NCBI GenBank assembly: GCA_003168075.1
Contig: PMTL01000098.1
Span: 1-56,868, forward strand
Source of the DNA: Acidimicrobiaceae bacterium
GTDB taxonomy: Bacteria; Actinomycetota; Acidimicrobiia; Acidimicrobiales; RAAP-2
Reading direction: 5' to 3'
DNA length: 56,868 bases
The notes under the pieces are model-generated. The model had not been told where the DNA came from, did no database searches, and saw only the letters and a program-made list of their open reading frames with translations. Both the position numbers and the translations under genes were made by a program. Each line of letters opens with the position of its first letter. The stretch's first letter is position 1. Shown piece by piece: positions 49,103 through 56,868 of the stretch.

Positions 49103-49270
49103 GTGGGCCGCCCGGGTCTCGATCCCGGCACCTTGGGATTAAAAGGAACTTGCGAACTGTTGTCCCGTGTCGGTCTCGTCGCGTGAGTCGATTGTTTTCA
49201 AGAAAACGTGTTGTCTCATGTCGGTCTGGTTGCGTGGTGTTGCAGGAATATGAGGCCTAAAATGAGGCCT
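49103..49270 (-). repeat. 168-bp core+arm unit, copy B
   Basis: Same length and order as copy A. Confidence 0.93.
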
Positions 49271-49511
49271 GAGGTGTGACCTGTTAAAGCGCGCGGCGTC
49301 GCTCGCGACTCCCTCAGCCTCCACTTATTCCAGGCCGATTCACCGGCGGGCTTAAAGGGGTCAACTCAACACTTGGTGGTCAGCATTGATTTATTGATCT
49401 AACCGCGAGGAACCAGATGGACGAAGCGCCTCCACCCAAATTGGTCACGAGATGAATCGGAAGTTGAACTGGCCACGATCTTGTGAAGGAGTCGTAGCAT
49501 GCCGTCTATGA

Positions 49512-50079
49512 ATCATCTTGACCTCATTGAAGGGCGGTGTCGGCAAGTCGACGTCCTCGATTTACTTGTGCGCCGCTGCAGTAGAGCGGGATTACGACCC
49601 CGTAACGCTCATCGACGCCGACCCGCATGCGTCGTCGGCCGAATGGCTTGAAACGTGGCCTCTACCTGGCATAACTGTCGTCGATGCCTCGTGAACGTAC
49701 CGCGACACGGGCCATGGGGCGAGTCGAGGGCCTGGGAATCGTCGACACGCCACCGGGTAACGAGCGGATCACTCAGTCGGCGGTCGCCCTAGCCCGTAGT
49801 CGTCCCGACGCGCGCGGGAGGTATTGAGCACTCGCGTGTTCTCGCCACGCTCGAGTTCATCTCCACTCGGATGCCGAGGGCGTCGTGATTTGCGCCGCAC
49901 GACTGGGCACGAACGACCTCGAAGCAGCGATCGCTTGGTGGAAGGAACAGAAAGTGGATCTTTGGGGAGTGATTCCCGAGCGTGTCGGCATCGCCGCGGG
50001 ACCCGAAGCGCGCCTCAGCCACGAGGGCCTTGAGGGCTACGACGCGGTGCTGCGTCGAGCGCTGCGCGGGTGGCACTAA
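49512..50079 (+). pseudogene. Frameshifted ParA/MinD-like partition ATPase remnant
   Basis: IILTSLKGGVGKSTSSIYLCAAAVERDYDPVTLIDADPHASSAEWLETW then stop; VDTPPGNERITQSAVAL in another frame; C-terminal part in ORF 49885-50079. Confidence 0.8.
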
Positions 50080-50523
50080 TACACCTGGCGTCACGGTATG
50101 CAACTTAAACCAGCCTCTCGACTCGTACGAGTCAAGGGGCTGGTGGGACTGGAACGACGTTGCCGCTTACGTGTTCGAATGCACTTATCCAACTCAGAAA
50201 GTGTTCCATCGAACATTGCTCACTGAATTGGCGAGTGAAAAATGGATTCGCAACGTTTGGGGCGTTTCAACCGTCCTATTTTCGATCTCGACCAAGCGTG
50301 GCGTGCGAACCCAGTATCCCAATTGCGGGTCACCACCGGATGCCAAGCGCACTTCGCCGGTCAGTTGGTTGCCTATCCGTTTCCACCTCAGCGAGCGACT
50401 GGTGTCACGCTTGATCACTCATGGCGCAAGGATGCTCACGATGCGTGGAGTTCTCATTCGCGGCGAGAGCGAAGAAGCTCTCGTTAGCGGCGAAACTCCG
50501 TGGTAAATTATTAATTGATCCAT

Positions 50524-50623
50524 ACGGGAGCTCGGATGTACCGGGCTGAGAGGGTGGCTGGCCAGCACTGGCCGAAGCGTCACCGACCGTTTGAACTTGA
50601 CCGGGTAATGCCGGCGTAAGGAG
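50524..50623 (+). promoter_or_regulatory. TPP riboswitch (THI element)
   Basis: gggagctcggatgtaccgggCTGAGAgggtggc...gaccgtttGAACttgaccgGGTAATGCCggCGTAAGGAga, immediately upstream of transporter. Confidence 0.9.
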
Positions 50624-50629
50624 ATAGTC

Positions 50630-52033
50630 ATGCCAGCCACGTCAGATGCAGAGTCGTTCACCATCGTCGTGGGCGACAAGCACTCCGAAGTCCCCCTTAC
50701 CCTTAACGAGCCAGTTCCTCAGGCGCTCGGACTGTTCGATCAGTTCGGGCTGTGGGGGAACCTCGGCGTGAGCCTGCTCGGTTTTACCGGAGCCATCTTC
50801 GTGTTGCAGCCCGGGGGCACCGCCTCACCAGAGCTGTCGTTAGTCGCTGGACTCTCGGCAATCGTGCTCGGAACGATACTGGGCACGCTCGCGGTCGCGT
50901 TGAGCGGCGTCGCCGGGGCTCGTACCGGGGCACCGGCGATGGTGCTGCTGCGCGGCCTCTTTGGCATAGAACTTTCGTATCTGCCCACCATTCTCAACGT
51001 CGTGCAGTGCCTCGGCTGGGGCGTCTTCGAACTCGTCACGATCGCGACAGCCGCTCACACAGTGGCACCGGCGTTGCCGCGCTGGAGTTACATCGTCCTT
51101 GCGGGAGTGGTCACTGGTCTGCTCACGCTCCGCCCGCTCGGTGCCGTCCGCATCCTTCGCCGCTTTGCTACCCCGGCCGTGACCGTCGTCCTTGGCTATC
51201 TCTTTGTGGAACTCGTGCGTTATCGACTGCCCGTATTCGATCACGGCACTTGGTCGGGGTACTGGGCCGCCACCGATACCGTCGTCGCGGCGGCTGTCTC
51301 GTTCGCCCCGCTGGCCGCGGACTACACCCGTCACTCACGCTCAGAACGAACGGCGTTCTGGGGAAGCTTCGTTGGCTACAGCGTCACCCAGATCCTCTGC
51401 TACATCATTGGACTGCTAGCGCTCGTGACGGTTGCGCGCAACCCGTCGGATATCTACGGCGCGTTCATCGCCGTGCCGCTAGGGTCGATCTGCTTCGCAC
51501 TTCTCGCGACGCGCGAACTCGATCAATCGTTCGCCAACGTGTACTCGACGGCCGTATCAATCCAGAATTTTCGCCCACTGTTAGATCGCCGCATACTGGC
51601 GCTGAGCATCGCCTCACTCGCCACGGTGCTCGCGCTTTGGACCAACGTTGCTGACTACGAGAACTTCCTCGTTCTCCTAGGTTCGGTCTTCGTTCCGATG
51701 TCCGCCGTCTTCATTGTCGACTTCTTTGTACTATCGGACGGACACTGGAATCTGTCGCTTCGTGCGCCGAAACGCGTTGCAATGTTGGTGCCGTGGAGCA
51801 TGGGCTTCATCACGTATCAGTTGATCAATCCCGGTTATATCTCGTGGTGGGTATCGCTATGGATGAACGTTGGGCGCCTCATCGACTTCAGACCGGCGAG
51901 TTGGATGTCCGCGTCACTCTGCTCTTTCTTCGCGGCGGGTGCAGTGACGCTCCTCGGCGGCGTCGTCGCGGGAATCACTCGCCGGCGTCGAGACCGACGA
52001 CGCCCGACATGCTCTCGAAGCACGATTGGATGA
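50630..52033 (+). CDS. NCS1-type cytosine/purine/HMP permease-like transporter (CytX-like by context)
   Basis: Polytopic; LGLFDQFGLWGNLGVSLLGFTGAIFVL; ARTGAPAMVLLRGLFG; riboswitch context suggests thiamine-precursor transport. Confidence 0.88.
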   Translation: MPATSDAESFTIVVGDKHSEVPLTLNEPVPQALGLFDQFGLWGNLGVSLLGFTGAIFVLQPGGTASPELSLVAGLSAIVLGTILGTLAVALSGVAGARTGAPAMVLLRGLFGIELSYLPTILNVVQCLGWGVFELVTIATAAHTVAPALPRWSYIVLAGVVTGLLTLRPLGAVRILRRFATPAVTVVLGYLFVELVRYRLPVFDHGTWSGYWAATDTVVAAAVSFAPLAADYTRHSRSERTAFWGSFVGYSVTQILCYIIGLLALVTVARNPSDIYGAFIAVPLGSICFALLATRELDQSFANVYSTAVSIQNFRPLLDRRILALSIASLATVLALWTNVADYENFLVLLGSVFVPMSAVFIVDFFVLSDGHWNLSLRAPKRVAMLVPWSMGFITYQLINPGYISWWVSLWMNVGRLIDFRPASWMSASLCSFFAAGAVTLLGGVVAGITRRRRDRRRPTCSRSTIG

Positions 52034-53214
52034 TGGAAAACGAGATGTCAGCAAGTTCAACCAGTGGACTCGTGCACGGGATGGGCCAGACGCTCGTCGA
52101 GGCGGACTGGCCCACGCTCACCGACAACGAAGTGCAGGCAGTTCTTCGTCACTTCGATCAACACGAAGGGGTGTCCACGAGCCAAGCGGCTGTTGTAACG
52201 TGGCGCAGTCCACGACCGATGTCTGCCGCGGCTCTCGTTCACTTCGCGAACGAAACGGTCTTCGTGAAGCGTCACCAGGCAGCGGTGCGCACACCGGAGC
52301 GACTTCGCGTCGAGCATCAGTTCTCGAGTTACTTGCGAGCCCGGGGTCAGGCACTACCCGCAGTCCTTCGTTGCGCGAACGGTGACACGGTGGTGCTAGA
52401 CGGCGACTTCCTTTACGAGGTCCACGCGAGAGCTACCGGCGTGGATCTCTACCGCGACGTGCCGTCGTGGCACCCCTTCACCAGTCTCGACCACGCCCGA
52501 GCGGCGGGTCGCGCGCTCGCGCGCTTTCATCGGGCCGCCAGGGGCTTCTCATTGCCGCCATCCGCGCCGGGAGTTCTCGCGAATTCCACGACAATCGTCG
52601 CCGCCGCCGACCCGTTGGCCGAGCTGGGCCGGATTATCGCCGCTCGCCCGGGCCTCGCGCGCGTCGCGACCCATCGCTCCCTTGTGGAGGACTTCGCCCA
52701 TTACCACCTCCCCACAATCGAGAGGGCCGCCCCACTACTGCGAGCACTCTCGTCGCAGTGGGGCCACGGAGACTGGCACCCCTCGAACCTCACGTGGAGT
52801 TCGACGAGCCCCAGCGTCATTGTGGAAGGAGTATTCGACCTCGGTCTCTCGAATCGCACCTTCGCTGTTCACGACCTGGCGGTGGCGCTCGAACGCAGTA
52901 CCGTCGATTGGCTCGACCTCGCCGGGACCGGACTCGTCGCCGCGGACCTCGGGGGCGCCGATGCACTCCTCGACGGGTATGAAGAAGTGCAGCCGCTCGA
53001 CGAGTCTGAATTAGCCGCGCTCGTCGCGGTACTACCCGTTGCCCACCTTGAATACGCGCTCTCCGAGGTTGAGTATTTCGCCGAGGTCGTGCGCTCGCCG
53101 GTCAACGCGAACCTCGCCTATGACGGCTACTTCATCGGTCACTCTCGCTGGTTCGAAGAGACTGCGGGGTTAGTCCTTCTGGAGCATCTGCGACGACGCG
53201 CCCGACGGTACTGA
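52030..53214 (+). CDS. Aminoglycoside phosphotransferase/choline-thiamine kinase-like protein
   Basis: QWGHGDWHPSNLTW (HGDxxxxN), VFDLGLSNRTFAVHDLAVALER; ATGA overlap with transporter. Confidence 0.85.
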   Translation: MMENEMSASSTSGLVHGMGQTLVEADWPTLTDNEVQAVLRHFDQHEGVSTSQAAVVTWRSPRPMSAAALVHFANETVFVKRHQAAVRTPERLRVEHQFSSYLRARGQALPAVLRCANGDTVVLDGDFLYEVHARATGVDLYRDVPSWHPFTSLDHARAAGRALARFHRAARGFSLPPSAPGVLANSTTIVAAADPLAELGRIIAARPGLARVATHRSLVEDFAHYHLPTIERAAPLLRALSSQWGHGDWHPSNLTWSSTSPSVIVEGVFDLGLSNRTFAVHDLAVALERSTVDWLDLAGTGLVAADLGGADALLDGYEEVQPLDESELAALVAVLPVAHLEYALSEVEYFAEVVRSPVNANLAYDGYFIGHSRWFEETAGLVLLEHLRRRARRY

Positions 53215-53470
53215 GAAAGCACCAAAGGAGTTGCTCATGGATGGCGAGATTATGGCGCAGAACTGCCCAAACATGTATTGATGATTTCACTAAATGGGAT
53301 TGATGTCATTTTAGTTGTCACCTTGACCTGTGAGGATTCGCCTCGCGGAATGTCTGTCTCAATTCTTTACCGCTGTGGTAGCGCGACGAATCGGTACAAA
53401 GCGCGGGATCTCGGATTGGCGGCAGAAGAATAATTGTGGAAGCTCCAGTCATTGCAGACTTATAGTGGCG

Positions 53471-53726
53471 AGTCTTTGAATCGCGCCGGGTTTACGGGAG
53501 ACTAAATCGCTTCCAATGCCATGTTCTCGGCTGACCCTCTGATTTCAAAGTATTGCGGAGATGCGGGGCCTAAAAAGAGGCCCGCAACCTATCACCGCGG
53601 CCGGACCCACCAACATTGGATTACGCCAACCACTGACGCGAATTTCGATTTCCTTCATATCCCTTCTGGGGAGCCGCGACCGTTGTGATTCGCGAACATG
53701 GAACGAACATTAAAAATTTCTGATTG
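53471..53726 (+). repeat. Second-arm (L) unit, copy C (most diverged)
   Basis: tttgaatcgcgccggg...taaatcgcttccaa...ggggcctaaaaagaggccc. Confidence 0.7.
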
Positions 53727-53894
53727 GTGGGCCGCCCGGGTCTCGATCCTGGCACCTTGGGATTAAAAGGAACCTTCCATCGGTTGTTCTGTGTCGGTTT
53801 CGTTGCGCATGTCTATTCTTTTCAAGAAAACGTGTTGTTTTGAGTCGGTCTCGTCTCGTGGTGTTGCAGAAATATGAGGCCTAAAATGAGGCCT
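53727..53894 (-). repeat. 168-bp core+arm unit, copy C
   Basis: Same length and order as copies A and B. Confidence 0.93.
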
Positions 53895-54032
53895 ATCCGG
53901 ACCTAGAAGTTCGCAATCTTCTCGGCGAGTTTCAAGAACGGTCTGCTTCGGTTCGCTGACGGGTTCGCGTCGGGCCTCGGACGCCAGTGGGTTCAAGGCT
54001 AAGCGAATTGGGCTTCGCAGAAATCGAGCACG

Positions 54033-55283
54033 TCAAATAGTTGCGGCATCAATGCGCGCGTTGCGAAACTCCGACAATCCGAGTGTGATTGCCACGACGA
54101 GAAACCCTCCCGAAGCAATCCAGAGCATGGGTCGGTACCCGATTGCGTCACCGAGAAAGCCGCCCGCCGGCGCTCCAATCACGATCATCGCTCGGTTGAT
54201 CGAGCGCCTCGTTGCGTTCATCCGGCCCTGTAGGGCGTCAGGTGTCACCGCTTGCCAATAACCCATCTCGTTTGCGTTCTCCGCGCCCATCGACAAGCCA
54301 AGCAGCAATTCCCCCGCGCCCAACATGACCCAGCCCGACAAGCGAGGATGGCTGAGGGCCATCAACGCCCATGAGACTGCCGTCGTCACGCGGCAGGTTA
54401 CGACTACCCGACCGCAGCCGAAGCGCGCGCCCAATCGTGTTGCGGCGAGACTACCCACCAGCGCGCCGACACCAGCGACGGACAGCGCTACGCCATAGCC
54501 GAAAGCACTTATACCGAGGGTCCGCAAGACGAAGAGGGGTAGAACCGTACTGGCGACCGCGGAGCAGAGAAACCAGCCTTGGGTGCTCAGTGCGAGCGGC
54601 CGGAGGGTGGCGTGCTTGTAGATCCATTGCAGACCTTCTAGCGCTTCACGCCGTACGCTACGAAGGGACACCGGTCGGCGCGGAGGTTCGGAAACCGGTA
54701 TGCGCAGAAGCAGGAGGCCGGATGCGACGTAACTCGCCGCATCGATCAGCACGGCCCAAGGTGCGGTCAATAGTGAAATGAGCCCACCGCCGATCGCTGG
54801 ACCGGACGACTGTGCGACCGCTCCACTTTGGTCAAGTCGAGCGTTGGCAGAGGTTAACTGGTTGGCTGGCACCAGTCTCGGCAGAAAGGACTGAGAGGCG
54901 GCGTCGTTGAGAAGCGACATCAGCCCGAATACCGCCATGAACAACATTAAGACCACCAGCGAAAGGTGGTGAATCAATGCGAGCACTGGCACGACGACAA
55001 GCAGAAACCCACGAACCAGATCCGTGAAGACCAGTAGTGGGCGCCGACGGGAATGTTCGACCAGAACACCAGCCACCAGGCCGAACAAAGGATACGGAAG
55101 CCAGCGAGCGGCACTGACGAGTCCCACGCCAGCGGCGCCTTCGTGGAGCGTGAACACCACAATGACTTGGATGGCGATCGTGCTGATGTAGGTTCCGAAG
55201 TCCGAGACGGTGGAGGCCATCCAGAAGCGCAGAAAGCCCGGGCAGTCCTGCAGACGCTCCCTACGTTCTTTCGCGTCTGTCAC
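54033..55283 (-). CDS. MFS transporter (EntS-like exporter)
   Basis: CPGFLRFWMASTVSDFGTYISTIAIQVIVV; AGVLVEHSRRRPLLVFTDLVRG; polytopic. Confidence 0.92.
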   Translation of the reverse strand: MTDAKERRERLQDCPGFLRFWMASTVSDFGTYISTIAIQVIVVFTLHEGAAGVGLVSAARWLPYPLFGLVAGVLVEHSRRRPLLVFTDLVRGFLLVVVPVLALIHHLSLVVLMLFMAVFGLMSLLNDAASQSFLPRLVPANQLTSANARLDQSGAVAQSSGPAIGGGLISLLTAPWAVLIDAASYVASGLLLLRIPVSEPPRRPVSLRSVRREALEGLQWIYKHATLRPLALSTQGWFLCSAVASTVLPLFVLRTLGISAFGYGVALSVAGVGALVGSLAATRLGARFGCGRVVVTCRVTTAVSWALMALSHPRLSGWVMLGAGELLLGLSMGAENANEMGYWQAVTPDALQGRMNATRRSINRAMIVIGAPAGGFLGDAIGYRPMLWIASGGFLVVAITLGLSEFRNARIDAATI

Positions 55284-55416
55284 GCATCGATCCTATTTGT
55301 TGACTTATCCATCGCAGAGGAGCGTGAACCCGCTTGAATGCGTAAAGAAACTTCTCACACGAGAGAGAATTCCTCTCAGGCCTGAACATTGTTTTGGACG
55401 GCCTCGAGTCATCATT

Positions 55417-55656
55417 GAGCACGTGAATTGCGCCGGGAAAGTTGGATACCAAGGAACTTCCAAGACGGCATTGTCGCCTTCCAGGTCGCTTTCGCAGTGC
55501 TGCAGAAATTGGAGGCCTGGAATGAGGCCTTTGGCGCCGAACGTGGGGAGCCTTCAACCCGCTAGGCCCTCGACCAAGTCCTAGAAGCATTTGACGCTCG
55601 AGTAAGAAATGGGGTGACCGTTGGCATCCAAGAGCGTGAACGTTCAATTCTGCTCA
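55417..55656 (+). repeat. Second-arm (L) unit, copy D
   Basis: gtgaattgcgccggg...acttccaa...attgtcgcc...gaggcctggaatgaggcct...gagcgtgaacgttcaattc. Confidence 0.8.
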
Positions 55657-55824
55657 GTGGGCCGCCTGGGTCTCGATCCCGGCACCTTGGGATTAAAAGG
55701 AACTTGCCATCGGTTGTTCTGTGTCGGTCTCGTTGCGCATGTCATTTGTTTTCAAGAAAACGTGTTGTTTTGAGTCGGTCTCGTCGCGTGGTGTTGCAGA
55801 AATATGAGGCATAAAATGAGGCCT
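55657..55824 (-). repeat. 168-bp core+arm unit, copy D
   Basis: Same length and order; aggcataaaatgaggcct variant. Confidence 0.93.
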
Positions 55825-55951
55825 ATTCGCAGGCCTACGTGCCGCTCGCAACACTCTTTGTCCAGCATTGCCGAGACACTGAGGACCCGATGCCTCTCGC
55901 GTTGACGAAGCCCGATTTAGGACATTCCTCATCTCACGTCCTGCAAAAGAG

Positions 55952-56812
55952 TTGTGGTGGCAAACCATCGTCCCTATGCTCCAAGTGATGACTGCGCTCA
56001 TCGAATACGGTTCGCCGGGCCCACTCACCGAGTTCGAAGGTATCAACGTAGAGATTCTGGCCAACCTCGGCACCGAACCTATCGAGCTCTGCATGCCGAC
56101 CCATTCGCTTGTCATTCAGCCGAGCGATGCAGAGTCGATAGCCCTGCCTACAGAACGTTTCGTTACGAACCAAGTCCGCCCCGCTTGCGCGCTTGTCAAG
56201 GCGCTATTGCGACTCGACCCCGCGCCGGTAGACGTACCACGTGAAGCCAGCAATCGAATTGTCGGGACATGTCGCCACTTTGCGGTCCTTAGCTGTGCAT
56301 TCCTCCGATACCGAGGAATCCCCTCGCGGGTCCGCTGTGGCTTCGCCACTTATTTCCAAGCCGGGCAAGCTGTTGATCACTGGATCACTGAGTATTGGAG
56401 CGACGTCGAATCCCGGTGGGTGCGCGTTGATTCTGAGATTCTCGGGGGTGAGGTGTTGGAGCATCCAGAGGACTTGCGGCCTGGCGAGTTCCTCTCCGGT
56501 GGCGAGGCGTGGAGCTCTTTTCGCAGAGGTGACATCGACGCCACGACCTTTGGGGTCTTCGGGACCGACAATTGGGGAGCGGCAGAGATTCGCGGCAATG
56601 CCGTCAAAGACCTCGCTGCGCTGAACAAGTTTGAGATGCTCCCTTGGGACGAATGGGGCCGCATGACAGATGCTTACGATGGCAATACTGGTCCCGATTA
56701 CGACGAACTCCTTGATGCAGTCGCGGCAGCGTGTGCCACTGATGACTCCCGTGTCGCATCGCAGCTTTACAAACTCGTCGACCTCCACGTGCCCAATGAT
56801 CTTGTTCAGTAA
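55952..56812 (+). CDS. Transglutaminase-like superfamily protein
   Basis: GTCRHFAVLSCAFLRYRGIPSRVRCGFATYF ... VDHWITEYWSDVESRWVRVDSE (Cys-His-Asp core). Confidence 0.88.
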   Translation: MWWQTIVPMLQVMTALIEYGSPGPLTEFEGINVEILANLGTEPIELCMPTHSLVIQPSDAESIALPTERFVTNQVRPACALVKALLRLDPAPVDVPREASNRIVGTCRHFAVLSCAFLRYRGIPSRVRCGFATYFQAGQAVDHWITEYWSDVESRWVRVDSEILGGEVLEHPEDLRPGEFLSGGEAWSSFRRGDIDATTFGVFGTDNWGAAEIRGNAVKDLAALNKFEMLPWDEWGRMTDAYDGNTGPDYDELLDAVAAACATDDSRVASQLYKLVDLHVPNDLVQ

Positions 56813-56868
56813 CGAACACGTGTCAAACAACTCGCCAGTCTCGGATCCTGGTGGGCCTGGTGGGCCTG

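Noticed and set aside
50110-50143. Palindrome ccagcc...gactcgtacgagtc...ggctgg
   Set aside because: Hairpin is real but no U-tract or clear gene context; function cannot be supported.
37598-55824. Interpreting the repeats as a CRISPR array or a classical integron
   Set aside because: Repeats are kilobases apart with coding cargo; no short spacers, no cas genes, no attC-like hairpin sites or IntI-type insertion seen.
56840-56868. Terminal tandem gtgggcctg repeats as a sixth att core
   Set aside because: Only the first about 7 bases match the core and no L-unit precedes it; sequence is cut by the window edge.

Overview
The window looks actinobacterial (moderate-high GC, AICE-type genes); taxonomy is inferred, not tested. 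It has three parts. (1) About 1-26.7 kb: a 5'-truncated glycosidase, a PAS/GGDEF/EAL gene, and a large carbohydrate/organic-acid catabolic locus. The locus holds two CaiB/BaiF CoA-transferases, three enolase-superfamily proteins, a CitE-like lyase, a MaoC hydratase, an alpha/beta hydrolase, a muconolactone-isomerase-like protein, a LacI regulator, a ribose-type ABC importer, a RhaM-like mutarotase, a Gfo/Idh oxidoreductase, E1 alpha/beta of a 2-oxoacid dehydrogenase with a stand-alone lipoyl protein, a lactonase-like amidohydrolase and an SDR. (2) About 27-37.4 kb: a MobF/TrwC-type relaxase-helicase divergent from a tightly packed five-gene operon: AlbA_2 protein, unknown protein, SIR2 plus C-terminal SLOG/STALD-like (ThsA-like) protein, DprA/Smf, ComF-like phosphoribosyltransferase. 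This is the best candidate for an undescribed defence system. (3) About 37.6 kb to the end: an AICE-like element (HUH Rep, Xis, tyrosine integrase, OLD-family nuclease) followed by tandem integrase-less gene cassettes. They are delimited by five copies of a 38-bp core that reads as the 3' part of a tRNA-Lys(TTT) gene. Four copies carry an exactly 168-bp core-plus-arm unit, and three also carry a second conserved arm on the other side. Cargo includes a nucleotidyltransferase pair with a TOTE-type primase-helicase, a TPP-riboswitch-controlled transporter/kinase pair, an MFS exporter and a transglutaminase-like protein. All assignments come from reading the sequence and supplied translations; no database search was run.
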